Shown here piece by piece: positions 1 through 7,362 of a DNA stretch of 22,300 nucleotides; position 1 is the stretch's first letter; each line of letters starts with the position of its first letter. Source of the DNA: a virus; the IMG/VR virus record IMGVR_UViG_3300020421_000155, positions 1 to 22,300 of that record; one strand, 5' to 3'. Both the position numbers and the translations under genes were made by a program. The notes under the pieces were generated by a model. It did not search any database. It was not told the origin of the DNA and saw only the letters and a list, made by a program, of their open reading frames with translations.

Positions 1-453
1 ATGCAACCACAGTTTGAAGATGAAAGTCCAATCAATCCTTTCGATCTTTGGAAGGGTGCTAACTTTAAGATCAAGATCCAGACCATCGGTGGTTACTGGA
101 ACTATGATAAGAGTGAGTTTGACTCACCTTCCGTGTTAGGTGGATTGGAAGATGATGCTCTTGAAGCAGTCTGGAAGTCTCAGCATTCTCTTAAAGAGTT
201 TACTGACCTTAAGAACTTCAAGTCTTACGAGGAGTTATCAGCACGTCTGAATATAGTTCTTAACAAGTCTTCAAGACCTGTAGTGAGATCTAATGAGGAA
301 GATGAGCAACTAGCACCTCTTACTAGTCCAGTTGTTAAAGCGGACCCACCTACCCCTACAAAGAGTGGATTTGGTGGTAAGATAAAGGAAGTTGAAGAGT
401 CGGGTGAATCACCAGACCTCTCCTACTTCGCTTCTCTAGCTAACGAAGACTGA
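1..453 (+). CDS. gp32: ssDNA-binding protein gp32, C-terminal part (5'-truncated by window)
   Basis: The reading frame is open from the first base, so the true start lies upstream and the Met at base 1 is probably internal. What remains resembles the end of T4-type gp32, the single-stranded DNA-binding protein of phage replication, recombination and repair. Visible signs are the end of the core around residues 10-45 (NPFDLWKGANFKIKI, then a GYWNYDKSEFDSP segment), a helical stretch with FKSYEELSARLN, then a long polar and acidic tail ending SPDLSYFASLANED. In T4 gp32 the acidic tail contacts other replication proteins. About 150 residues are seen; T4 gp32 has about 300. The stop overlaps the next start (TGATG at 451-455), so the small gene behind it is probably translationally coupled. 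Confidence 0.82.
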   Translation: MQPQFEDESPINPFDLWKGANFKIKIQTIGGYWNYDKSEFDSPSVLGGLEDDALEAVWKSQHSLKEFTDLKNFKSYEELSARLNIVLNKSSRPVVRSNEEDEQLAPLTSPVVKADPPTPTKSGFGGKIKEVEESGESPDLSYFASLANED

Positions 454-758
454 TGAAACGCCTGTTATTGCTCCCACTTCTACTCTTTGCTGCACCAGTC
501 AGAGCAGATGCACTTACTTGGAAAGAGTTTTGGGAGCCATTTCAGGAGAGTTACCATCATGGTCATGCTCATAGACCCGATCCTTATTGGAGGGACTGGC
601 AGTATGACCATCACCACCGTCCTAGACGGAGAAAGTGTGAGGTTATAGTTACTAAGAAATATTGGGTACCAGGTCACTACCTAGGTCGTAGTAATGCATG
701 GATACCAGGTTATTATGAGCATCGTGATGTAATCGAGTGGGAAAGGTGCAGACGTTAA
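453..758 (+). CDS. Small exported His/Arg-rich protein with WxPG(H/Y)Y repeats
   Basis: 101-residue protein of unknown function. Residues 1-19 look like a Sec signal peptide: a basic start (MKR), a Leu/Ala-rich core, and a possible cleavage site after VRA. The mature part is rich in His, Arg, Trp and Tyr (HHGHAH near residue 36, HHH near 53, RRRK near 58). It carries two copies of a W-x-P-G-[HY]-Y motif around residues 71-75 and 83-88, similar in look to short YxPG-type repeats of bacterial periplasmic proteins. Only two Cys are present. The gene overlaps the gp32 stop by one base and is followed by a strong terminator. The His clusters would suit metal binding, but that is inference. An exported, non-virion role in the host periplasm is possible; minor virion component is the alternative. 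Confidence 0.7.
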   Translation: MKRLLLLPLLLFAAPVRADALTWKEFWEPFQESYHHGHAHRPDPYWRDWQYDHHHRPRRRKCEVIVTKKYWVPGHYLGRSNAWIPGYYEHRDVIEWERCRR

Positions 759-792
759 TTCCGTATATTATTTCGATTTTTGAACAAGCAAA

Positions 793-821
793 ACCCCCGT
801 AAAAATCGGGGGTATTTTTTT
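793..821. terminator. Bidirectional intrinsic terminator
   Basis: A perfect 7-bp stem ACCCCCG/CGGGGGT (793-799 with 807-813) with a 7-base loop is followed on the plus strand by A and seven T (815-821). On the minus strand the same stem is followed by TTTTG. It sits between the end of the plus-strand gp32 block (758) and the end of the minus-strand gp53 gene (836), exactly where convergent transcription must stop. Confidence 0.88.
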
Positions 822-835
822 GCCCTGGAGGGTTT

Positions 836-1696
836 TTAAGAACTTCCGTATTGGTTACTTGTTGTAGTTTCGTTAGCACCTGCTGTGCTGGTTACAACTA
901 CTGTAGATGCATCTGCTAATACGTCACCTGCACTAATACTTGGATCTGAGGTATCAAACGTCCTAGAGGAATAATCCGCTTCAGCAGCAAAATCAATAGA
1001 ACTGGTTTGACCGATATTTGTGCTATAACTAGGTTTAACGGTTTGAAACTGTTCTGAGGTAGTTTCCTTAGATCTCTTAGTTTGGTTTTCTTCATCAACT
1101 TCCTCATTTGGAAGATATTGCACTAAATTGGTAAATTCCTCAACAAAGCTTCCAACGTATTCTTTCCTTAAAAGGTAAATATTGCGTTTAAAGTCATTTT
1201 GGGCAGATTCGTAGTCATACACTGATATCGGTCTAACTAAATCTTCTTTTGGAATTGCGGTACCATCAGGTCTAGTATAAGTCCAATTTTCGGGCACTTG
1301 ACGACCATCTTTCACTAGAATACGACCTTTCGCATCTCTGATTTCCTGAGTAACCCAATGATGGACAGAATCTGCATCCTGGTCATAGACATTATCAATA
1401 TACCTTTCTAACTCATCTTCTGACATGGGCCATTCTTCATACACATTGATAATATTGTTACATAACAATACTACCCAGTCTAAACCCATATTTCCATATA
1501 ACTCACCAGCAACTTGATCTGGTCTCTGATTGTTTTTAATTGTATATTGCTCAAAACCTAAGATAACGTCTTCTAGTTCATCACGTATTTTTATCCTTCT
1601 AAAGAGGTTTTTCGCTAGTTTATAAGGATCAACGTTATTCTGTCGATAACTAGATGTCCTTACAAATACGTCAGGTAGTTGTGAAAAGTATGCCAT
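836..1696 (-). CDS. gp53: Baseplate wedge protein gp53
   Basis: 286-residue minus-strand protein resembling T4 gp53, the wedge component that links baseplate wedges around the hub. The N-terminal half has the family look: MAYFSQLPDVFVR, then a helix (LAKNLFRRIKIRDEL), then a LysM-like stretch PDQVAGELYGNMGLDWVVLLCNN near residues 58-80, followed by an acidic helix. T4 gp53 is about 196 residues, so this copy carries an extra polar C-terminal tail (about residues 205-286, rich in Ser, Thr and Asp) that looks disordered. Its ATG overlaps the gp48 stop by one base (TAATG on the minus strand), so it is the second gene of a two-gene minus-strand operon. It ends 15 bases from the bidirectional terminator tract. 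Confidence 0.82.
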   Translation of the reverse strand: MAYFSQLPDVFVRTSSYRQNNVDPYKLAKNLFRRIKIRDELEDVILGFEQYTIKNNQRPDQVAGELYGNMGLDWVVLLCNNIINVYEEWPMSEDELERYIDNVYDQDADSVHHWVTQEIRDAKGRILVKDGRQVPENWTYTRPDGTAIPKEDLVRPISVYDYESAQNDFKRNIYLLRKEYVGSFVEEFTNLVQYLPNEEVDEENQTKRSKETTSEQFQTVKPSYSTNIGQTSSIDFAAEADYSSRTFDTSDPSISAGDVLADASTVVVTSTAGANETTTSNQYGSS

Positions 1697-2730
1697 TATG
1701 CGATATTTGCTGAGTTAGTTGACGAGAAATCACCCCATCCGCTTCGATCAAACACTCCTTGTGCCCAGGATTCCATTTCCGACTCGGTGAGTCTTCCACC
1801 AGGACCAGTGCCTGTAATTCCAGATCCCTCTGATGGTTCGAATGTATCTTTTGTAAGGTATGCAGTTTCTTTCATATTTAAAGAAAGGTTATATACCAAT
1901 GGTCCCATGTCACTCCATTTATCACCAACTGTTGATTTTAGTGATGTCCTGTCATCCAGGTCTATTGAGAAGTTGGTCATCACGAGGTTAGTGGGAAATC
2001 TAACTATTGAACTTAAAAGTCCCATACCACCATTGTCAGGATTACTGATTTCTTCTTTACCACCACCCTTATCAACGTATCTCACTATCTTCAATCTGAA
2101 GTATTCTGGTAATACTAACCAATTCTTACCATCTTTCTTAGGTAGTGTTGCTTGTCTGAATTGTCTAATAATCTTCATTATAGTGACTACATCAGCACTA
2201 CTCTTTGGTATTAATTGGAAATTGAATTTATGTTCTCTGAATCCAGTTGGACCTTCATATACTGCTTCAGCATATGGGTTGAATATCTTTCCTTGAGTTA
2301 ATGATGATAGTGTGTCTCTATTAAGATTAGGATTTGATCCTGTAGCACCTAATGCGGTATTAATTAATGAAGCACCTGCTTTATATCCAATTCCAGGCAT
2401 TGCTGATTTTGCATATCTCTCGATTTCTTTACTGAAATCTTCTTTCGTTACATCATCACTACCTATTAGTTTAGAGGCAGCATCTAGAGCTGCACCCCCT
2501 TCTGGTCCTAAGTCTACCTTACCCCACTTTTGTCCATATGCTTCAGTTAGTTTCTTGGGTAAATATAAGTATACCGAATCACCATATTGTTTATTATCTT
2601 TATGTCTGAACATGTCAAACTTAAGATAATCAATAACATTTGTAGGGAAAGCAGCATCATCTTTGATTGCTTCTCTACTACTGGTTGAATTGACTCCTAT
2701 AGGTTTAGCTTGAGGAAATACTAACGTCAT
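1696..2730 (-). CDS. gp48: Baseplate tail tube cap gp48
   Basis: About 344 residues, close to T4 gp48 (364). In T4 this protein caps the hub and, with gp54, starts tail tube polymerisation. Recognisable segments are the central FNFQLIPKSSADVVTIMKI (T4 has a similar FTWDLTPRSTEDLMAI) and, near the C-terminus, LSLNMKETAYLTKDTF (T4: LEITMREIITLNRASL), which is the tube-protein-like fold. The ATG at 2730-2728 was chosen; a longer frame starts only with TTG at 2763 and would run further into the divergent gp4 gene. With this choice gp48 and gp4 start codons share CATG at 2728-2731. There is no clear Shine-Dalgarno sequence. Transcription probably comes from the minus-strand TATAAATA at 2801-2794. 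Confidence 0.83.
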   Translation of the reverse strand: MTLVFPQAKPIGVNSTSSREAIKDDAAFPTNVIDYLKFDMFRHKDNKQYGDSVYLYLPKKLTEAYGQKWGKVDLGPEGGAALDAASKLIGSDDVTKEDFSKEIERYAKSAMPGIGYKAGASLINTALGATGSNPNLNRDTLSSLTQGKIFNPYAEAVYEGPTGFREHKFNFQLIPKSSADVVTIMKIIRQFRQATLPKKDGKNWLVLPEYFRLKIVRYVDKGGGKEEISNPDNGGMGLLSSIVRFPTNLVMTNFSIDLDDRTSLKSTVGDKWSDMGPLVYNLSLNMKETAYLTKDTFEPSEGSGITGTGPGGRLTESEMESWAQGVFDRSGWGDFSSTNSANIA

Positions 2731-3163
2731 GGCATATAAAGGAAAGTACCGACCATCAAACAAACATAAGTATAAAGGTGATCATACCAACATTATTTAT
2801 AGGAGTTTGTGGGAAAAGAAATTTATGCATTGGTGTGATCGCAATAACAATGTATTAGAGTGGGGAAGTGAAGAAATTATTATACCTTATAAGTCTCCTT
2901 TGGATAACAGGATTCACCGTTATTATCCTGATTTCTACGTCAGAGCCAGGACGAAGGACGGAAGAGTCGCCAAATCGATTATTGAGATCAAACCAGCTTC
3001 TCAGACTAAACCCCCTAAACGCAAATCGCAGAAGGCTCGCACCTTTCTGACAGAAGTTAAGAACTGGAATGTGAATAGTGCTAAGTGGAGGGCAGCAAGA
3101 CAATACTGTGCTCACTATGGATTACAATTTATTATATTGACCGAAAAACACTTAAATGTATGA
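2729..3163 (+). CDS. gp4: Head completion protein gp4 (PD-(D/E)XK nuclease-like)
   Basis: 144 residues, matching the usual length of T4 gp4 (about 150), which acts on filled heads before the neck is added. The start MAYKGKYRPSN and the IIYRSLWEKKFMHWCD helix are typical of the family. The sequence also shows the pattern of a restriction-endonuclease-like (TnsA-type) fold: helical Glu29, a strand WGSEEIIIPY, then YYPDF with Asp68, then IIEIKP with Glu86 and Lys88. This is the D...ExK signature. The C-terminus is basic, suited to DNA contact. The ATG at 2729 overlaps the gp48 ATG on the other strand; GAGGA at 2712-2716 is a rather distant ribosome site. The stop overlaps the next ATG (ATGA at 3160-3163). 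Confidence 0.82.
   Translation: MAYKGKYRPSNKHKYKGDHTNIIYRSLWEKKFMHWCDRNNNVLEWGSEEIIIPYKSPLDNRIHRYYPDFYVRARTKDGRVAKSIIEIKPASQTKPPKRKSQKARTFLTEVKNWNVNSAKWRAARQYCAHYGLQFIILTEKHLNV
2794..2801 (-). promoter_or_regulatory. Late-type promoter TATAAATA for gp48-gp53
   Basis: The plus strand reads TATTTATA here, so the minus strand reads TATAAATA, the T4 late promoter element recognised by the gp55-type sigma. It lies 64 bases upstream of the gp48 ATG and inside the gp4 coding region. About three such 8-mers are expected by chance in both strands of a window this AT-rich, so the support is its position before a minus-strand operon that has no other upstream space. Confidence 0.5.
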
Positions 3164-3639
3164 GCATTTTCACAGACGTAAAAGACTTAGCAGGTGGCAA
3201 GTCACAGTCTAAACAATGGTATAGAGAGCAACTTCAATATGGATTGGAGGACTATACTGGTGCTTTTACTGTGGGTGATATCATATTCTTTAACTATTCA
3301 GCACAGACACCAGATCTAAAGTGGTGGGATACCTTTCCTATGGTATTAGTTACAGATGTAGACTACCAAAAGATGCAGTTCTCTGGTGGTAACATGCATT
3401 ATTTAAGACCAAATAGTAGAAAAAGCATGGCAAGCACTTGGGCTTCAGGTAGTATATCTTATCCTATGCGTTGCCATCATAAATACTTTATGTCTAGTGT
3501 AACTAGTGCTTATAATGTACCTCAAGAGGAATTACGTGAAATGACACCGCTTCCAGTGGAACAGTTTGTTATCAGACCCAAAGGTCTAGGTAGGACAATG
3601 GAAGTACCAAGTAGCATAATTTGGAGTAGACTTAAATGA
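3160..3639 (+). CDS. Conserved T4-type phage protein, unassigned
   Basis: 159 residues using the ATG at 3160 (overlap ATGA with the gp4 stop); an in-frame start further upstream would overlap gp4 needlessly. I do not recognise a firm function. The middle has a pattern I associate with a widespread family of T4-like phages: a beta strand GDIIFFNYSAQTPDLKWWDTFPMVLVTDV followed by an SGGNMHYLRP stretch (roughly residues 40-90), which suggests a small beta-barrel. Some relatives may carry the label DNA end protector (gp2-like), but I cannot confirm that here. It lies between gp4 (head completion) and gp54 (tube initiation) and overlaps the next start by four bases, so a head-to-tail or baseplate assembly role is the natural inference. 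Confidence 0.6.
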   Translation: MSIFTDVKDLAGGKSQSKQWYREQLQYGLEDYTGAFTVGDIIFFNYSAQTPDLKWWDTFPMVLVTDVDYQKMQFSGGNMHYLRPNSRKSMASTWASGSISYPMRCHHKYFMSSVTSAYNVPQEELREMTPLPVEQFVIRPKGLGRTMEVPSSIIWSRLK

Positions 3640-4370
3640 GTGCCAATAGTTTTGATACCTTTAAAGAGCTGATAGTCTCTGGTAAGAGAGAACCATCTCG
3701 GTCAAACCTGTATGGTGTACAGATTCTTCTACCACCATGCTTATATGAGAATGAACCTGAATTGAGAGCATCAAGGGATGTAATGTTAGCAAATAACTAT
3801 CTTGCTGACACTGTTACTGTACCTGGTAAAACTCTTACAGAAGTGACACATGATAATAGTTTTGGTCAATCCTTTAAATTAGCATCTGGTCAGCAGAGTA
3901 ATAATGACTTGTCCATTGAATTTGTCATGGATAAGAGGTTGTTTCATCGCCAATTCTTTGAGAAATGGATGAATTATGCAGCACCAGACTCAGAGAGAAG
4001 AGTTACATTATATGATGAATATACTACCAATATTATGATAACCAAATGGGAGTTAGGATCTCCTGTTAACTGGCAAGGTATTACTGACAGTGGTAGGCAG
4101 TATACTCAGAGACTTAATAGTGTTACTGGAGTTTGGCAGTACTTCGCTGCATGGCCTAAGGATATGGCACAACTAACCTTCAATAATGGTCCTACAAACC
4201 TAGTTAAGTTCCAAGTTAGATTTAATTACGAAAGATATAGATTTGATACAGTTGGTGCTGATGAATTGGGACCAAATACTCCAGACAGATATATTAACTC
4301 TGCATCTGGCACTATTGGTACTGTAGGACTTACTTCCGCACAGGAGGATGCAGCTCGATTTGGTGTCTAA
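3636..4370 (+). CDS. gp54: Baseplate tail tube initiator gp54-like
   Basis: 244 residues of the tail-tube-fold type. The start FDTFKELIVSGKREPSRSNLY is like the N-terminal helix of T4-type tube and tube-initiator proteins, where residues of this helix pack on the neighbouring ring. Next come VTVPGKTLTEVTHDN, a strand NNDLSIEFVMDKR, then FFEKWMN, all in the order seen in gp19/gp54 proteins (strand, then a helix W-x-N). T4 gp54 has about 320 residues, so this copy is shorter. gp48 caps the hub and gp54 seeds the tube on it; here gp48 is encoded nearby on the opposite strand. gp19 itself is the main alternative, but the gp48/gp26/gp27 context favours gp54. The start overlaps the preceding stop by four bases (ATGA). 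Confidence 0.65.
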   Translation: MSANSFDTFKELIVSGKREPSRSNLYGVQILLPPCLYENEPELRASRDVMLANNYLADTVTVPGKTLTEVTHDNSFGQSFKLASGQQSNNDLSIEFVMDKRLFHRQFFEKWMNYAAPDSERRVTLYDEYTTNIMITKWELGSPVNWQGITDSGRQYTQRLNSVTGVWQYFAAWPKDMAQLTFNNGPTNLVKFQVRFNYERYRFDTVGADELGPNTPDRYINSASGTIGTVGLTSAQEDAARFGV

Positions 4371-4373
4371 ATA
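4366..4373 (+). promoter_or_regulatory. Putative late promoter, TCTAAATA variant
   Basis: TCTAAATA contains the gp54 stop codon (TAA at 4368-4370) and lies 21 bases before the gp26 ATG. It is one base off TATAAATA. The same arrangement, including the spacing to the next ATG, recurs at 22072-22079. It sits at the first real intergenic gap of the plus-strand structural block. CTAAATA strings also occur inside genes here, so the call is tentative. Confidence 0.4.
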
Positions 4374-4394
4374 GAAATATAATTATTAATTGTT

Positions 4395-5099
4395 ATGCCT
4401 TTACCTAAGTTAGCCATACCTGAGTATGAAACGACTCTGCCTGTTACAGGTACGAAAATATCATATAGACCATTCCTAGTTAAGGAAGAGAAACTACTCT
4501 ATCTCGCTATGGAGTCGCAAGACAACAAGCAGATGGTCAAAGCAGTGAAGACTATTATTAAGAACTGCACTAATCTAAAGACTAAGGTTGAAGACCTTGC
4601 TACCTTTGAGATTGAATATATCTTCTTGAAGATTAGATCTGTTGCTGTTGGTGAGACAAGTGAATTTAAAGTCACGTGTCCAGATGATGAGAAAACACAA
4701 GTTACTGTTAATATACCTCTATCAGAAGTGACTGTCCAGATTCCAGAAGGACATGATGCTAAAATCTTATTAGATGATAATGTTGGTGTGGTGATGAAGT
4801 ATCCTTCATTGGATGTCTTTATTCAGCAAAACCTTAGTGATAATCCTAATATTGATGACATCTTTGAATTAGCTGCTAGTTGTATTGGTCAAGTGTATGA
4901 TTCTGAAGAAGTATATGACTCTTTCAGTAAGAAAGAAGCACTTGAGTTTCTTGAGAATTTAAATTCCGATCAGTTTCAAAAGGTACAAGGTTTCTTCGAG
5001 TCAATGCCTAAATTGTCTTACACGATAGAAGTCGTAAACCCTGAAACTAAGGTTAAGAGTGATATGGTACTGGAGGGACTAGCAAGTTTTTTCGAGTAG
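4395..5099 (+). CDS. gp26: Baseplate hub subunit gp26
   Basis: 234 residues, similar in size to T4 gp26 (208). The start is typical for the family: LPKLAIPEYETTLPVTGTKISYRPFLVKEEKLLYLAME, followed by a helix with a cluster of Lys (KAVKTIIKNCTNLKTKVEDLATFEIEYI) and a strand-rich middle with DDEKTQVTVNIPLSEV. In T4, gp26 joins the hub with gp27, gp5, gp51, gp28 and gp29. In other long-tailed phages the protein just before the tape measure gene plays a tail chaperone role, and the order here (gp26, gp51-like, two tape-measure-like genes) matches that layout; this link is inference. It stands after a short gap with a late-promoter-like element. Confidence 0.75.
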   Translation: MPLPKLAIPEYETTLPVTGTKISYRPFLVKEEKLLYLAMESQDNKQMVKAVKTIIKNCTNLKTKVEDLATFEIEYIFLKIRSVAVGETSEFKVTCPDDEKTQVTVNIPLSEVTVQIPEGHDAKILLDDNVGVVMKYPSLDVFIQQNLSDNPNIDDIFELAASCIGQVYDSEEVYDSFSKKEALEFLENLNSDQFQKVQGFFESMPKLSYTIEVVNPETKVKSDMVLEGLASFFE

Positions 5100-5104
5100 C
5101 GTTA

Positions 5105-5290
5105 ATGCATGACAGTCTTGAGAATTACTACAAGACTAATTTTGCGTTAATGCAACATCACAACTACTCTTTGACTGAATTGGAAGACATGATACCGTGG
5201 GAACGTGATGTATATATCAATCTTCTTATTGCTCATATTCAAGAGGAAGAAAGAAGACAAAAATCAGACGAATCTCGTATGAACCTCTAA
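5105..5290 (+). CDS. gp51: gp51-like baseplate hub assembly protein
   Basis: 61 residues, acidic and helical. The core SLTELEDMIPWERDVYINLLIAHIQEEE is the recognisable piece: a W-E-R-D/E-x-Y helix seen in short cyanophage proteins named gp51 (baseplate hub assembly catalyst) and in the small second halves of tail-chaperone pairs. T4 gp51 is about 249 residues, so only a core is present. It begins five bases after gp26 and its stop overlaps the next start (TAATG at 5288-5292). By position just before the tape-measure-like genes, a chaperone for those long hydrophobic proteins is likely. Confidence 0.65.
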   Translation: MHDSLENYYKTNFALMQHHNYSLTELEDMIPWERDVYINLLIAHIQEEERRQKSDESRMNL

Positions 5291-7359
5291 TGACTATTAG
5301 AAGTTACGTTAAAATTAAACCATTAAAAGATGATGGTGCCTTTTCTGCAAATTTCAATGAAGTCAGGAAGGGTATCAATCGTACTGGAGAAGTAATTGAA
5401 AATATTGGTAGTAACTTAGTCGAGACACATAAACTAATAAAGTTTGAGAAAGAATGGTTAAGGGAGGATCAGCAGAGAGAGGTAAAGGAAGATAAGGTTG
5501 AAGCAAAGGAAAAACTCAGTGTATTCCAAAAATGGTCTAAGGGATTTAAGAGTATGTTCCGTCTCAAACAAAGAGAGGAATTAGCTGAGGATCCTAATGA
5601 TGAAGGAGAAGCAGAACAAGTAGTAGAAGATACCCTTAAAGTTAAGGTAATGAATAAAGCCGTTGATTGGTTGAAGGCTTTAGGTAATTTTTTAATGCCT
5701 ATATTTAAGTTCTTCCTATTCAGGGCAATGCTTAAATGGGCACAAGACCCAGAAAATGCTAAGAGATTAAATAAGGTTTTTAGATTAGTAGCAGGTATAG
5801 CTAAGTTTGCATGGAAGATTGGTACATTTGGTGTAGGTCTTATTGTAGGTGGACTTAAGAATATATTTGGTGCTTTTGAGAGTGGTGATGGACCTATTAA
5901 GAAGGGATTTGGTTTCTTATTTGGTGCATTCAAACTATTTGCTGGTTTTAAGACTCTTCAATACCTATTAAATCCTCTTAAGTTATTCACTGATGGTAAG
6001 AAATTACTTGGTCTCTTCAATAATGTTAATGATAAGGAAGTAGAGTGGAAGAAGCAAGAGCAATGGCGTAAGTTTGGTTATAAGGATAAGGAGAGTGGAA
6101 AGATATACACTGAAGAAGAATATAAGGCACAGAAGAAGTCAGTAGAGAGACAGCAGAAGAAATTAAGAGCACAGGGTAAGAATGCACAAGCAGATAAGGT
6201 TGGAAAGGGTTTTAATAATAGGGTAAAGAATCCTACCAGATTACAGAAGGGTAAGAATATTGGTGGGAAGTTAATGAAACCTGGTGCACAGAAGGGTATT
6301 GCTGCTGTTGGTGGTCTAACTCGTATTGCATCAGGTATTGCAATGGGTGAGGATAAGACTCAAGCAGTTGGTGCAGGTCTTGGTCAGGCAGCAGGTGGAA
6401 TGATAGGTGCTGCTGCTGGTACTGCATTATTAGGTCCATTCCTAGGTCCATTTGCACCTATTGTAGGTAATGCTATTGGTGGTTTCTTAGGTGAGTGGAT
6501 AGGTAAGACATTCTTACCATTGATTAAACCACTATTTGAACCTATCCAGAAGATGTTTAAGATGTGGTGGACCATACTTCAAGATGTTGCACAACAGACT
6601 GGTATTACAGAATTCCTTGGCACATTCTTCCAGTTTATAGGACAGATTGGTAAGGTATTATTTGATGTGCTTGGGTGGATAATGAAACCAATAACGTGGT
6701 TGTTGGGTGGTGCAATTAAGGTACTTGGAGGTGTTATAGGGTTTATAATCAATTCTGCTAAGAAAATATGGGCAATACTATCAACGCCTGGTAAAGCAAT
6801 AAGACAGATTATATGGGATAGATCGTTAAAGAATGTAGGAAATGATATAGAACTTGAAGACGTTGGTGGTAAGTCTGCTGGTGGACCTGTCAGGACTCCT
6901 GAGAAGAGGATGCGTGGTGGAATACTACCCATGAGGAAGGATCCAGATATAATTCAGAGGATGAGAGGTGGTGCTGTTACTAATATTACTAATAATAATA
7001 TAGAGTATGCTGCTGGTGGTAAATTTATTAAACAGATGTTTGCTAGTGGTGGAGATGTTACTACTAATATTAGTAGCACTGTCAGCAATAGCATTCCAAA
7101 AGAGCAATGGAATCCTACAGTTGGGAGGTTGAGTCAGACTATTCCTCAAGCACCAGATTTTGATATTGAATCGATAAGCAATAAGAGAGATGGGGTTATG
7201 AAGCAGATCAATAACAAGGAGCGTAGAGATTCTGACATGGAGGATTTTGTAATGCCACCCAAAGTTATTATTAGGAATACTACTCAAAAGGTAATAAATA
7301 ACATAGGAAGTAGTACAAATGCTGTCTATATATCCCCCACTCCAATGTTTACCTGTTAA
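5290..7359 (+). CDS. Tape-measure-like tail protein 1
   Basis: 689 residues with tape-measure architecture. Residues about 1-115 are polar and charged (likely coiled coil around 55-110). Residues about 120-235 are a run of hydrophobic and aromatic helices (FLMPIFKFFLFRAMLKWAQ and following). Residues about 250-320 are Lys/Gln-rich. Residues about 335-410 are Gly/Ala-rich with repeated GGxxGAAAGxALLGP-type turns. Residues about 440-500 are again hydrophobic, and the tail is Asn/Thr/Gly-rich with PVRTPEKRMRGG. No enzymatic motif is seen. T4 uses gp29 (590 residues) as ruler, but I see no clear gp29 here. The next gene has the same domain order, so the two look like ancient duplicates. A hub/ruler role is inferred from position between gp51 and gp27. 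Confidence 0.65.
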   Translation: MTIRSYVKIKPLKDDGAFSANFNEVRKGINRTGEVIENIGSNLVETHKLIKFEKEWLREDQQREVKEDKVEAKEKLSVFQKWSKGFKSMFRLKQREELAEDPNDEGEAEQVVEDTLKVKVMNKAVDWLKALGNFLMPIFKFFLFRAMLKWAQDPENAKRLNKVFRLVAGIAKFAWKIGTFGVGLIVGGLKNIFGAFESGDGPIKKGFGFLFGAFKLFAGFKTLQYLLNPLKLFTDGKKLLGLFNNVNDKEVEWKKQEQWRKFGYKDKESGKIYTEEEYKAQKKSVERQQKKLRAQGKNAQADKVGKGFNNRVKNPTRLQKGKNIGGKLMKPGAQKGIAAVGGLTRIASGIAMGEDKTQAVGAGLGQAAGGMIGAAAGTALLGPFLGPFAPIVGNAIGGFLGEWIGKTFLPLIKPLFEPIQKMFKMWWTILQDVAQQTGITEFLGTFFQFIGQIGKVLFDVLGWIMKPITWLLGGAIKVLGGVIGFIINSAKKIWAILSTPGKAIRQIIWDRSLKNVGNDIELEDVGGKSAGGPVRTPEKRMRGGILPMRKDPDIIQRMRGGAVTNITNNNIEYAAGGKFIKQMFASGGDVTTNISSTVSNSIPKEQWNPTVGRLSQTIPQAPDFDIESISNKRDGVMKQINNKERRDSDMEDFVMPPKVIIRNTTQKVINNIGSSTNAVYISPTPMFTC

Positions 7360-7362
7360 TAA

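Noticed and set aside
1787-2629. Plus-strand open frames opposite gp48
   Set aside because: Antisense shadows of gp48, whose minus-strand frame has clear family motifs.
3478-3485. CATAAATA inside the unassigned gene before gp54
   Set aside because: It is about 150 bases from the next start and encodes conserved-looking residues (HHKY). It shows that NATAAATA occurs by chance in this AT-rich sequence.
5469-5933. Long minus-strand open frame opposite tape-measure-like gene 1 (and similar ones opposite gene 2 and gp5)
   Set aside because: Pro/Asn/Ile-rich shadow of the repetitive plus-strand codons; no promoter, no ribosome site and no family resemblance.
7293-7300. AATAAATA near the end of tape-measure-like gene 1
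   Set aside because: It fits NATAAATA but lies 63 bases before the next start, inside coding sequence and with no gap between the genes; not strong enough to list as a promoter.
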